Source of the DNA: Labyrinthula sp. Ha
Taxonomy: Eukaryota; Sar; Bigyra; Labyrinthulida; Labyrinthulaceae
Assembly: GCA_015227615.1 (NCBI GenBank)
Contig: JAALGZ010000027.1
Span: 372,001-436,000 of the forward strand
Direction of reading: 5' to 3'
Length of the DNA: 64,000 bases
Both the position numbers and the translations under genes were made by a program. A model generated the notes under the pieces. It was not told where the DNA came from. It was given only the letters and a program-made list of their open reading frames with translations, and made no database searches. Below are positions 21,720 to 33,381 of this stretch, in pieces. The stretch's first letter is position 1, and every line of letters begins with the position of its first letter.

Positions 21720-23968
21720 AATTTTTTGTGGTAATCCTATATCAAGAAAATTTGTTCCTGATGCAATCTGTTAGCGTTATCGGTATTTCACAGGCTGCTC
21801 TACAAAGAAATTATTCCGAAGCTAGCAGTAGGGTTGTAGAGTGAGTTCTCATGGAGAATTTATTCAGACTTTTGAAGAATTTTTCGAGTAACTCAGTAGA
21901 TCTCAATAGGTGTGTATACCACATTAAGCGAGGACTCTGAAACTCGTTGAGGAATTTAAGTTTCGTGGTTGAATCTCTAGGATCCTAAAAGGTTAGAAAA
22001 TTTGGTCAAAGAAGTATTGAAGATTCTCTATTCCTTGATACGGATTCCTTCAAATTCCTCACTCCTGGGTTTGACGGCCGCAGGGAACTCTCATTATAAT
22101 CTCTTTCGAAATTATAATGGTTTTTCAGAAAGTACTAGTTGTCTTGAAAGAATTACCACTTACTTCGAGTGAACAGTGAGTACTATTGAGACTTCCATTG
22201 ATTCTTAGAGCATTTTAACTGCTCAAGGGCTCTCCTTTTCACTGTAGATTACTAATGTTCTAACTTCAAAATATCATTGGCTCAAGTTCGCCGTATAGTT
22301 TTATCTCTAACTATTTTCTTCAGAGTTCAATTATGAGTTTTCTGAATATCATATAGCTTGTTATTGCGAACTAAGTTCTGTATATCGAGTTACTATGTTG
22401 GAAGTATCCGTAAGAAAAAAGACAAATACGACTTCTATTCACTGATTATATCTCTGAGGTATCCTCTTAACTCCACTTAAATTAACATCGAATCCAGTAC
22501 CTAGATGTAGCTGAGCAACTTATTTTATAGTTTGGGTATACAAGAGCTTAGAGAATACAGAATCTAGTCACTCAAAATTAGCTGAGCTCGAATTGTGACA
22601 ACAATTTTACATGTTTCATCACACTCTTTGTATCCTATACTGGGGGTGGCAACTGCTAATGTTGCCTCATATTGTAGAAGCTTAGATTGTTTTTGTCAAA
22701 TCATGTGATAATGCCGAGGCCATAAGCACAAAGTTTTTATCATATTTTGCAGTTATCAATGAGATGGCAACTTTCCTGTGTATTAGAATGAGATATTAAC
22801 TCATTTCTGTTACACTTTTTTTGATACAGTATTGTTGTTTCAAGGCGATCAACTTCTTAGTTTAACTTAATAAGACAGGTTTCCTCCATTCAATTTTTTC
22901 TAGCCTTTAAGCAAAGTTTAACATTTTTTCAAGTAAGCCTATGGGCCTGGACGCTTGTTTTATGAGTGGGTTGAATGCTTATGAAGGCCCTTACATGGAT
23001 AAGTTATCGCTAAATCTTCCTCTTCTAAGCACATTCTCACTGTAATAAGCTTTTTAAGTACTAAGTTCCCTTCAAAAGAGATCCCTATGCTTATTATATA
23101 TCTTACTTGTATTATTTTCTCTTGATGGCCTAAGGTAAGTCTGGGTAAGACTAGCAACAGCATAGTAGTTAACTTAACTAGTTATTTTTATAAATGAATG
23201 TAAGAGCATTAATGTGTACAAATCGCGTTGGGGTTCCTAGAGGCAACACTATAGTGTCTGAACTAGTGGTGTTACTGTAATGCAGAACCAAGAGTAGCTT
23301 GCTCACTTGAACAAGAGATGAAAGCTTTTTCTTCAGGTCTACTTGCTTTATGTTTGAGGAGCTGCAAAACGAGTTATGACGCTTATATGGATGTACATTG
23401 TTGCTTAGATTGCGGATTCTTGTACCTTGGAATGATAATGCATAGCTACAGGTTTGTAGACCCTATGCATACTACAAAACTTGGTGAAATTATTCAAAGT
23501 TAGGGCTGGGTTTTAATTATAAAATATGAGAACCACACAAGATGAAAGTAGTTTAAAGTGTAAAGGTCTCAAATAAGTAATATTGCACCATTGAAACTAC
23601 GCAGACAAATGAGCTAAAAATAAATAGAGGAAACAACAGAGCTCTGTGATAGAAGGATTAGTAACAGCTTGAAGGCACGTTCAAGAAAAATGAGAGAAAC
23701 TGGAGCCATATCTAATGTTTCGAATTCAGACGTCCTCTATTGCGAGTAAAATGCTTTTCGAGAAAAAAATAAACTACTAGTGTCGTTTCTGAAGAGAGGC
23801 CGTTCAAGAAAAGAACGCTTACACATTAAGACCAAAATCTCACCCTAGGGAAAAAAAGCAATGCTGTTATCACAAAAGAAGGGCCCAACGAATCTATGAA
23901 GGATATTGAAACGAGCAGCATAGCTTAGCGTATCTCTAATTATAGAGTGCAACTTTTCATTAAGTTTT
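21720..23968. other. Gene-free stretch between AP-3 beta and the reductase
   Basis: I see no recognisable gene. Short frames at 22960-23163 (minus) and 23318-23503 (plus) have no family resemblance. No strong repeat was found. Confidence 0.45.
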
Positions 23969-24943
23969 TTACTTCATTTTCTCCCAATACTTATATTTTC
24001 TTACAACATGTTTCGCTCTATATTGAAAGAAAAACAAAACTATATCAATTATCTGCGAAAAAAGCAAATTAAAAAGAAACAGACGATTTCTCTCCGTAAG
24101 CCCTGCCAAGTGCCCTGTTATCAAGTTCTGTCCTATATCTGGACCTAGAATAAGGTATTCATTTCTCTTCAGTCCATCAATTATACTCTTGGCAACATCC
24201 TCCGCTTCAAAACTTTCATTCAAGAAACCAAAAACTTCAAGATTTTCTTTTGGTTTCAATTTATTCTCTTCTTCGAATCCAGGTGTTTTCGTGTCAGGAG
24301 GAAGAGCAAGAGAAATTGTCGTGCTGCAAAAAGAAAGCTCCTGGTTTAAAGCGTCGCAAAATGCTTTCAGGGCAAACTTGGATGGAGCATAACTTCCATA
24401 ACCAACGAAAGAAAGTACAGAACAGGCTGAGCCGATGAGCATAATTTGCTTGTTTTCACTTCTGAGAATTTCGTTAGATATAGATTTGATACAATTTACA
24501 GCACCAAGATAATTTAAATCAATTTGGGATTGGAAATCAGCAATATTTTGCTGAAGAACTAACCCAGGTTTGGAAACACCAGAAGAGACTATTAACACAT
24601 CGAAATCACCAATTTCTTGCTTCGCAGATGTAAACGCGGAATGTATTGATTCAATTTTTGTGACATCTAATGAGAAATATGAAATTTTATTGCGATATTG
24701 TGTGTTCATTTTAATAAGTTCGTCTTTTGCTTTTTCTAACTTGCCTTCACTTCGAGAGAAAATAACTACCTTGGACCCTTCTTGAAGGAATGCTTTGGCC
24801 AAAGACTTTCCAATACCTTCAGATCCACCTATAATATATATAACTTTATCTTTGTATTGGTTTCGAATGGGATGACTCAAGAAAAAATATATCATGGATA
24901 ACAAAAATCCGACGGAGAGAAGAACTAAAATTCCGGAAAGCAT
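23969..24943 (-). CDS. KDSR: 3-ketodihydrosphingosine reductase (SDR family)
   Basis: This enzyme uses NADPH to reduce 3-ketodihydrosphingosine to dihydrosphingosine, the second step of sphingolipid synthesis, on the ER membrane. The 324 residues are close to human KDSR. Residues 2-23 form an N-terminal membrane anchor. The cofactor loop is GGSEGIG at 39-45, the catalytic Tyr-Lys pair is YAPSK at 185-189, with the partner Ser in GSACS near 172. The KDSR hallmark LPPDTKTPGFEEENK at 214-228 separates it from other SDRs. A second hydrophobic stretch lies at about 288-306, as in the family. The start ATG follows an A-rich leader. There are no introns. All key residues are present. Confidence 0.92.
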   Translation of the reverse strand: MLSGILVLLSVGFLLSMIYFFLSHPIRNQYKDKVIYIIGGSEGIGKSLAKAFLQEGSKVVIFSRSEGKLEKAKDELIKMNTQYRNKISYFSLDVTKIESIHSAFTSAKQEIGDFDVLIVSSGVSKPGLVLQQNIADFQSQIDLNYLGAVNCIKSISNEILRSENKQIMLIGSACSVLSFVGYGSYAPSKFALKAFCDALNQELSFCSTTISLALPPDTKTPGFEEENKLKPKENLEVFGFLNESFEAEDVAKSIIDGLKRNEYLILGPDIGQNLITGHLAGLTERNRLFLFNLLFSQIIDIVLFFFQYRAKHVVRKYKYWEKMK

Positions 24944-24964
24944 TTTGGAAGTTTATTATATGGA

Positions 24965-27900
24965 AATGCCATATTGAGTTACTTTTACTATTATGGAGAT
25001 ATGGTGTACAAGTGTCTGAAGAGAAACCACTGGTTTCAAATTCGCCCAGAGCTAACTCTAAAAACTAATAAAATAAAAAAAATCTTTATAAAACATATTT
25101 AATAATTAAATTCAGGGTTAAATCTTAGATACAGGTGTATTTTTATCTCTTAGTCTGTGCATTTTTCCAGAGAACAAAGCAATTGAGTTCGACAATACCC
25201 AGGTGTACACTCAATAACTCTCTGGGACAAGTCCATATCACGTCTAGTGAAGGAAAACAAATGGTTCTCTGTTTTTTTGGCTTGATATACCTATTAAAAT
25301 TCTGAGGAACTTAGTTGATAAGAAATACTGTATAGTGCTATATGTCTTCAGGTGAGTTCCCGTGTAAATGTAGAAACTTAGGGTATATGTCATGCTTATG
25401 AGCCAACAAGTCATTGAAATATGATTTTGTATTTTAATTAAAGTATTCTTTCAGCTGTTTGAAAAAATATATTTTCTCTGCCTGCAACTGTTGGACAAGA
25501 TTCGTTGCTTCAGGTGCAACATAGTTTTGCAGAAAATATCAACACATGAAAATTTAAATTTGAGGTGTTAACTTAGCTCGAATCCTGATATTATTTCAAT
25601 TATGTTATACAAAATAAAAGTGTCTAAAGGAATATTAATTCTTCAACTCTTTAAACTATAGAATCTGACACTGTGCTTGCACTCTACCGTAACTATTGTC
25701 AACACATGCCCCATCTTCTTTGCTTTAGTTACCCCATTTCATTTGCATTGCTTACATAGTAGTAAATTTTGAAATAGTAATAATTTCGATTTTTCAGTTT
25801 GACTAGTTACTCTGAAATCCGTTTTCTAAAGAAAGATCAATTCTTATACTATTGACAGCTCTGAAATATAGTTACCTGGATGCCTATGGATGCTGCTAGG
25901 GGTACCGATTGACACTATAATGCTATATCAAACGAGCTTAAACTTTTAAATTCTCTTTGGGGGTAACGAAGTTTTCTCTAGCCACTTTTTGCAAGCTTTG
26001 ACATAATTTTGAGTCTAGTTTGAGCTTCTAGGCACAAAAACCCACACATTTTTCGTCTCAAACCGTTTGCAATTAGAAAGTCGGATACAATGCTCATTCC
26101 AGGAATAAATCTCTCTCTCTCTCTCTCTATATATATTTTTGATCAAATCTTTTCCTGGTATATTCCTGAGTCATGTGTCACATTTACTATGGCATTACTG
26201 CGGTGCAACATAGCACCGGAAACATCTGGGTAGTTTGACACCTGATAATTTGAATGAAATATCTTTTAAGATATTAATCTTCTATTTTTCATTTTCTCGA
26301 ATCAGTTTATAGCTTGTATTAATATTAAGGTAGTTTCAAAGTTCCTAAGTATTCGCAACTTATCATTTAATTTTTTGTCATTTTGAAATTGAAGTGCTCT
26401 CCACGACATATCTTTTTCTATCAAGAAACAAATATCATTTGAAGATTATTAATGCCCAGAAGAAAATATCAAATCTCAACAACTTTGAAAGTTACTTTTG
26501 GCTTTTAATTTTGTTTCATAAAACGGTAGTAGTTCATGCATTGCATAAGAGCTTTGCTTAGCTATATAGCTCATATCGGATATTTATAGATCCAACATTA
26601 GTAAAAAATCGCCAGCAATTTGTAGAATAATTCAACATTTGGGTATTATGTGGAAGCCATAAGCGACTTTCAATGTCAAAAGGATGAAAAATTCTCTCCG
26701 TTTAATTTTCTACAAGCTGAATCGTGGCACGCTCATAGCGTAATTCTTTGTTCGCTTCTTGTACAAAATAGTGAAATACCATCTCAAGACAATAATAAGA
26801 ATGTAAAATTTTCTCGTATTTTTATATTGTGCAAATGAAGTATATAATATAAGTTTAGTATTGAGATACTTTCTAACAGTAACTTACAGTTAATTAAATA
26901 TTAAATAATCAATCGGGTACAATGACCTGAGGTTAATCAAATAGGTTGAGTTGTTCTAACGAGCAGTATAAAGTTTAGGAAAATTGGTTGCAGCTTATAT
27001 CTTGGATTAAACTCTAACTCTGACAGATTAATATATATACACTGTTAATATTTACCAGATTTGCTCGATAAACTATTTCGTTACCTTCAAAAAACCTGTG
27101 TCCAAATGCTTTTTTTTTCTGACGTAATCATATAACTCTCATTTTTTGGGGAATAGCAATAAAAACTTTGGAATAACTTTTGCTGCTCTAATAATTTGGT
27201 AATAAATATTATTCTAAAAGTGATTCTGCTTCTCCTTTGGCTACTCTAATAGTTTAGTTTGTGAACAGTTAGTAGATGAACGGTTTCTGCTGTTATTATT
27301 ATTCATAGTATTAGCTCCACTAGTATGATTCTAAGGAAGGTCTTCTGAACTATGGTAGTCTTCAGTTTGGTTTTAAGGGGTTTCAGTTCTTAATATTGTC
27401 AAAGTTCGTGTTGTTCTGCATGAAAACTATATTATCTTATTAAAATCCATGTGCTTATTCCGTGTTATAGATTTGTGTTATTTTCAACAAACTCAATTGT
27501 ATTATAATACAATTACTGGTCATTAACCGCTCCAACATATTTCTCTGTATTGGTTGGTTAATACCAATCAGACTGGGTCTACAATGTGACTCTGCGGTTT
27601 TATAGGTAATTGAGTTACACTTTTTTATCTAGAATATATCCAATGATCTGTTCTTATTTGTCCTTATTTCTCCTCTTAGTGAATCGTGAAAATTAATCTT
27701 TTCTTAAAGATTTAAATCAAGAATCAATGTAGTCTTCTCTTAGGTAAATTGGTTCTCTATGTCTTCATCGTTTTCCTGAAATTATGCTGCCGAGAACTTG
27801 GTACAACCTACTTGAACACTAGGTTTTCCTCAAAACAATTATTGATAACTCCCATTGTACAGCTAAATATTTGACTTGATAATCCTCAATGAAATTTATA

Positions 27901-29601
27901 GAGATCTGCCTTCCCTTTATCTATTCTTATTCTTAAATCCTAACAACATGTATAAATATATAGTAAACATGCCTTCTGTTTATTTAAAGGTAAAAAGGAT
28001 GAGAACAGATACATTCATAGTTTATTATCATAAATTTTCTATAACCAATCTACTTTGGAACCATTTTGTTCTAACATATACAGCAAAATTCTAGGTTTTC
28101 TGGGTCAATTAAATACAGTAAATCCCTATGTTTGTCGGCTTCAGTAGACGCCACATAAGAAAATTCACTCCACAAGATAATATGCGTACTATTGGAACAT
28201 TGCCATAGCATTCTTTGCTAACCCACAATCTATTCAACAAATTATTGGCCTAGATTTAAGAATGCGAAATATGGTTTTATCATACTTATTCTTACATATC
28301 TACCTTGCAATCAAGAAGACTAAGACAATATCGAAGCCAAGAACCCAATAACTTATGTACGAATAACGAAAACATTCATACACAAGAATTGCATAGTTGT
28401 TCAGGCCATCAGAAGTTCATTTTTTAGTTTTTACTGGAGTTTTGTCTTTTTCTATCTTTCAGAGGGTTTTGAGGCAGTAACGTACAAATATAATACCGCG
28501 ATTAAAATCTATTACGAGTAATCAAGATTTTGATGTACCTGTCTACACCTCTTGAAACCCTATCTTATACTCTGATTTCTTATTTGGTTTAGGCGCTCCC
28601 TACTTCTGTTGGTACCTTTCTGGTGTATTCATTTTGGATACATGTTGAAATAATAATATAATACAATGTAAAACAATTTCAACCCACTATGATTGCTTAT
28701 CCTCTTAAAAGGAAACCTTAAGTTTGGGGAAATGAATACCCTATATTATTCCCTTGATAACTAATCAACTTTGAGAAAAAACAAAAGAAAGGGTATTGTT
28801 TCAATAAGCTAGGTATATAAGTGCATTGAATATACAAATTTGTTACAGTTAAAAGTTCGTGGTCTAATGAGTAATATTTCTTTTACTATGAGCTCTAAAG
28901 ACAGAATGGTTAAGAAACTATCTGCTTAGAGTTGAAAATTCTCCTTGTTGAATAAATGAATTCTCCTATTTTCTACTCTTAACTGGTTTCTTGGTTATAG
29001 CTAATAATTTTTTCCTCTAATTTTTCGTGAACAATTTGCTACTAATGTTTTTCTTTAACTTCTGCCCCTTTGTACTGAAGATCAACAATCATAAGAGCGA
29101 CTTAGCAAATAAGATCTTGATTGTTTCATTATTTTCATAAATAGTATTTCACGCTTGATTCTAATTTATTTTTTATACTTTGCGCTTAACATTAGGATAA
29201 AGGTGAAGGTATTACTAGAAGGAATAAATTAAGCCTTATTCTCTCTTTTAACTGTCCTTAAGTATTATTCTAGAAAAAAAGCATGAGTTGCTCTTTCTTT
29301 GCAGGAAGACTCAACCTTACTAAACATAAAAATTAACTTGAATTTTTTCTTGAATCACAGGAGAATAGACTTAAACTATAGCTAATATGAATATAGAGAC
29401 TGAACGATCGTTCCTTCGTTTTTTATCATCCGCATACATTCTGTGCGGAGAATAAGCGGAAGAAGAAATACGACAAATATCTAAGGATATATTTTGAAGA
29501 ATAAAAAAATATTGCTGCTACAATCTATCTCCCTCGTGGACTTTGAGATACTAAAATTCGTTTTTCTACTAATAAAAAGCATATACATATTGAGTTTGAT
29601 G
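24965..29601. other. Long gene-free stretch
   Basis: No protein family, RNA gene or mobile element is recognisable. Frames at 26650-26838, 27876-28094 and 29481-29810 look like chance. The only clear structure is the CT/AT microsatellite at 26110-26136. Confidence 0.45.
26110..26136. repeat. (CT)n(AT)n microsatellite
   Basis: A run of about nine CT units passes directly into about four AT units. It is a simple compound microsatellite. Confidence 0.9.
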
Positions 29602-29729
29602 TGTATTGTTATAAGGTTTTTGTATTTCATATGTAGATATCGATATGATTGGTTAGAAAGGTAGAATACTATTGGATAGAATAATTGCCACTTTTGGCCA
29701 TAGCTAAGAATTAATCGGAAAAACCAACA
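29602..29729 (+). repeat. 5' LTR of the Ty3-type element
   Basis: It starts TGTATTGTTATAAGG and ends CCAACA, giving TG...CA ends. It matches the copy at 39129-39257 with about 8-10 differences, mostly in the last third. It is unusually short for an element of nearly 10 kb. Confidence 0.85.
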
Positions 29730-29925
29730 GAATAATAAAAAGGAATAACGAATACGAACAAGGGGATATCTAGAGACTCTTGACAGCACCAGAAGATAAT
29801 AGCTATACATTCGGCTTGAACTTTAAGATTAAGAACATAACCCTTATAGCGCTAGACACAAAACCTAGAAGATTAATACCTAGATTTTGATCCATTGAAT
29901 ATTCAAAGGTAAAGTCGTAGGAGGG

Positions 29926-32900
29926 ATGCCGATATCAAGAGAAAAAAGGATCCAGAGGAGAGACGAAATGAAAAGAAAGAAAGAAGAAGATAGGAGAAAA
30001 AGAGAGGAAGAGGAAGGGAACGCAGAGTTATTCGGGTCCTCTTCCTCGGGAGAAGAGGAGCAAGACGAGAATATTCGAGACGAGAACATTCAAGATGAGA
30101 ATATTCAAGACGAGAATGTTCGAGAAGAGAACATTCAAAACGAGAGGAATCGAGACGAAATCAATCGGGACGGGAGTTCTGCTCGAGACGAAATCGATCG
30201 GGATGAGAGCGTGGCTCGCGACGAAGAGGCGCAAGGCGCTGAAGATGCGGCTAGCGCCGAGGCGGAAGAGGTTCCCGCCAACGATGAAGAGGAAGACGTA
30301 GTAACTCCGGCGGGAGAGAAACGCGCGGCCGATGAGGCACACCACCTCAACTTGGTAGTGACGGGTACGGGTAGCCCTGATCGAAGAGGAGTCGCCGGAG
30401 GGCCGCACATATCCACCGAAGAGCCGTTACTACATGAAGAAAGTGGCGCCGAAGTGAGTGGCGCAGATGATGACGAGAGCTCGGCCGGTCTGGCGAGCGT
30501 AGTTGCGAATGAAGATGAAGTAGCAAGCACGCCTTCGGGGCGCGGCGGCGGAGCTACGACTTGGGTTGAGTCTATTACACCTATAGGGGTGGATCTTGTA
30601 TCCACCCTGGTTAGCGAACCTACGCCTCGTAGTGGAGCGGCGCAAAAGGGATCGCTACTGAAGAAGTTAGCACCTTCCCCAAAAAGGTCGGAAATAAAGG
30701 GGACGGCGCAAGAACTCATCTTTCCCCCTTCTACGCCAAGAGGAAGGGCGCCTGCGAAAAAGACAGCGCCACCTGCAGTGCCCTCTAAGGAAAGGACGCC
30801 CATAAGCAAAGGAGGCACTGAAGTGGACTTGACGGGCGACGCGCCGACGAGTGGCGGCAAGAAGGCGCCAAAGAAGAAGCGCAAGAAGAATTTGGCAAAG
30901 AGGGACTGTGAATTCTATACGAAGGTTCCGCGATACTTTAGGCCGAGCAAATATGTGGTATGTGAGGACGATCTGCGCGAGGCGCAAAAGAAGATGGACG
31001 GAAGGAAGGCAGTGGATATGCTTGAGCATAAGAATGTTCATAAGTCTTCGAACTTTCCGCTCCTACTGATGATAGCGCTGGCGGAAGCGGAAGTTGACAA
31101 TGTTCCGCTGACGGAAAGAGCCGCGCACATGTTGGCGGCCGTCCCAAACTTCCGCGAGAGTAAGGAAGTTTCGTTCGGTCAGCTAGTCAGTATGAGGAAG
31201 AAAGCGCCTATTAGGCTACTGGCGACTAACATGCCAACATGGTATTTTCACTCAACCGGTGATGTTATTGCGCCTAATATCCAGTATATGGCGGATAGAG
31301 GATTAGCAGTGATCAACGGTAACATGCCTAAACCTAACGTCGCTATAAGGGATGACCCAACTAGGCCGAGGCGCGTGAAGCTGTTTAGGTGGCTAGTCAA
31401 AGCCGACCCTCATATAGAAAAGTCGTTAATAGCGCCGAAGCGCAAGATTAGGAGATCGGAACATATGCTCACCGATAAGGAGAAGACCCTCCAGTCCCGT
31501 ATCAACAGCCTGACGGATAAAAACGAGAGACTAAGGGCGCAAGCTTATGCAGCAGAAAATGTGCTGCGCGACAAAAGCACGGCGCTAATGAAGATGGCAG
31601 TAAAGGAGGCTAGGAAGAAACACAGCGACGAAATGAAGAGACTCTTAGACGAGGTAAAGAATCTCAAGGGCCTATATCAGGCGGAGAAGTTGAAGAACCA
31701 AGGCCTTCAGCAGGAAGTCTTCGACAGAGATAGCGCCGTCGGGAGAGCGCAGCGCCGCTACTCGAATCCAGGGTCGCAGTTGACACAGCAAGGAACAATC
31801 GCTGAGTTCACTGAAGAAGGATCCGTTGCGGCGCTGACGCAAGGTAGCGCCCATACTTTAGAAACGAAGCTTAATAGTATGGCAGCGCTGCTGGAGAAAC
31901 TGACGGAAGCGAGCGTCCGAAGTTTAGAAAGGAACGCGCGCGGCTCGGAAGAGTCACGCAGGTTCGAAGAGCTAAAGGCGCGCCGTGATGAAAGCGCCAG
32001 GCGCGATCGCCAATGGAAAAATACGGGCGGAAAGTTTAAGACACTGACTTCACTAAAAGTCAAGGACATCAGGGCGATGCTGGATATGCGTGAGGCATAC
32101 CTGGAAGTCTACGAGAATGAGAAAGAACCAAATCTTTGGATTCACGTGGATCCGGAGTTGAAGCAAAGCCTTTCGCGCGCCGGGGTAACTAAAAATAACC
32201 TAGTAGCTTATCTCGAAAAATATATGAGGGAGCATGAAGCTTATGAAGGGGAAGACACTCTGCGTACGATTATAGAGAAGGTGATCTGGCCCAGCGAGGG
32301 CGCATTCTTAGAACGCCTTAATAATTATATGAACAGCGCGACTGGGTGTATAAAATGGAAACAGCTCACGGAGAATAGCCAAAGGTTTGAGATTCTGAGG
32401 ACGCTAAATAAGCGCGTCCCGCTCCAGCTAAGACTAAAAGATGACCGCATTAAGGCAAAGCTGGAGGCGCCAGGATCTAAGTTGGCGGGTTCGCTTCAAG
32501 AATGGAAGAAGCTTATCCAAGCCATCTACGACGCAAGGCTTAACATGGAAGGTGAAGTCACGATTGCGCCGCCAAGCGTGGCGGATGATATACCAAGGAC
32601 TTCAGATGTGAGAAGAACGGCGCCGAAGCCAAAAGGAAAGAGGAAGAAGAAGGATAGAAGGTATTCGACTTCTTCAGAAGAATCAGTTAGAAGAAGTAGG
32701 AAGTACCCAAGGCGCAAGTCGCGATCGCGCAGCCCACATAGAGGAAGGCGGGCAAATCGCAGATACAACAGGGCGCAAGGTAATAGGAGACGTTCCCCGT
32801 ACGAAAATAGGTCCTTCAGGAGAAATAGAGGGGCCGAGCGCGAAGGCGGCAGGTCCTTTTTAGCGCTGCCGGCGCCGGGAGATGATAGAAAGAGGAATGA

Positions 32901-33291
32901 GGAGCGCGGATTTACGAGGCGCCTGAATGTGTCGGTAAGAAGAGCGGCAAGAAATGGAGTAACCATCCACCACACTGCGTCAGGCGATCGCATTCCGAAC
33001 GCGATCCTTGACAGTGGCGCGGATGAAAGCGTGGCCTCGCTGTATAAGCATGCATGGATGATGGACTCCATAAAGGACATTAAGGAGAAGATCACCTTAG
33101 CCGATGGCACGACAGATCTCCGCGTGACTAAGGTAGGTTACGCCGATCTTGAGATGCGCGTAGGCGGGATTTGGAAGCGCGATTTTCGTAGAGTTAAATT
33201 ATTCCTGGTAGATGATGAGAAGTGGAAGGAATTACTTGTAGGAGCTCCCGCGCTAGAGGAGGCAGGACTGATGCCGCACCAGAACGCCTAA
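29926..33291 (+). CDS. gag-pro: Ty3-type element ORF1: gag and aspartic protease
   Basis: 1121 codons. Residues about 1-45 are highly charged, and 46-105 carry degenerate five-residue DENIQ/RDE-type repeats encoded by a tandem repeat at about 30068-30230. A long disordered Pro/Ala/Ser/Glu region follows, then a conserved-looking block at about 305-500, a predicted coiled coil at about 515-600 and a gag-like helical region at about 680-870. At about 905-985 there is an Arg/Ser-rich basic stretch (RRKSRSRSPHRGRR) that probably binds nucleic acid in place of a CCHC zinc knuckle. The retroviral-type protease active site ILDSGADESV lies near residue 1028. The protein would form the particle and process the polyprotein. 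Family assignment rests on order and on the protease motif. Confidence 0.8.
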   Translation: MPISREKRIQRRDEMKRKKEEDRRKREEEEGNAELFGSSSSGEEEQDENIRDENIQDENIQDENVREENIQNERNRDEINRDGSSARDEIDRDESVARDEEAQGAEDAASAEAEEVPANDEEEDVVTPAGEKRAADEAHHLNLVVTGTGSPDRRGVAGGPHISTEEPLLHEESGAEVSGADDDESSAGLASVVANEDEVASTPSGRGGGATTWVESITPIGVDLVSTLVSEPTPRSGAAQKGSLLKKLAPSPKRSEIKGTAQELIFPPSTPRGRAPAKKTAPPAVPSKERTPISKGGTEVDLTGDAPTSGGKKAPKKKRKKNLAKRDCEFYTKVPRYFRPSKYVVCEDDLREAQKKMDGRKAVDMLEHKNVHKSSNFPLLLMIALAEAEVDNVPLTERAAHMLAAVPNFRESKEVSFGQLVSMRKKAPIRLLATNMPTWYFHSTGDVIAPNIQYMADRGLAVINGNMPKPNVAIRDDPTRPRRVKLFRWLVKADPHIEKSLIAPKRKIRRSEHMLTDKEKTLQSRINSLTDKNERLRAQAYAAENVLRDKSTALMKMAVKEARKKHSDEMKRLLDEVKNLKGLYQAEKLKNQGLQQEVFDRDSAVGRAQRRYSNPGSQLTQQGTIAEFTEEGSVAALTQGSAHTLETKLNSMAALLEKLTEASVRSLERNARGSEESRRFEELKARRDESARRDRQWKNTGGKFKTLTSLKVKDIRAMLDMREAYLEVYENEKEPNLWIHVDPELKQSLSRAGVTKNNLVAYLEKYMREHEAYEGEDTLRTIIEKVIWPSEGAFLERLNNYMNSATGCIKWKQLTENSQRFEILRTLNKRVPLQLRLKDDRIKAKLEAPGSKLAGSLQEWKKLIQAIYDARLNMEGEVTIAPPSVADDIPRTSDVRRTAPKPKGKRKKKDRRYSTSSEESVRRSRKYPRRKSRSRSPHRGRRANRRYNRAQGNRRRSPYENRSFRRNRGAEREGGRSFLALPAPGDDRKRNEERGFTRRLNVSVRRAARNGVTIHHTASGDRIPNAILDSGADESVASLYKHAWMMDSIKDIKEKITLADGTTDLRVTKVGYADLEMRVGGIWKRDFRRVKLFLVDDEKWKELLVGAPALEEAGLMPHQNA

Positions 33292-33381
33292 GAAGTCGTC
33301 AGCGGGGCGGAAAGCGGTCCCGCGTGCCTGAAGGTTTGTTCAAGTTGTTTTGCTGATAGCGCCGAGGTTGTAGAGGCGCTG

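Noticed and set aside
30135-30884. 249-codon frame antisense to gag
   Set aside because: Shadow of the GC-rich gag frame on the other strand. Its composition mirrors gag, and no domain is seen. The other antisense frames inside 29.9-39.1 kb were dropped for the same reason.
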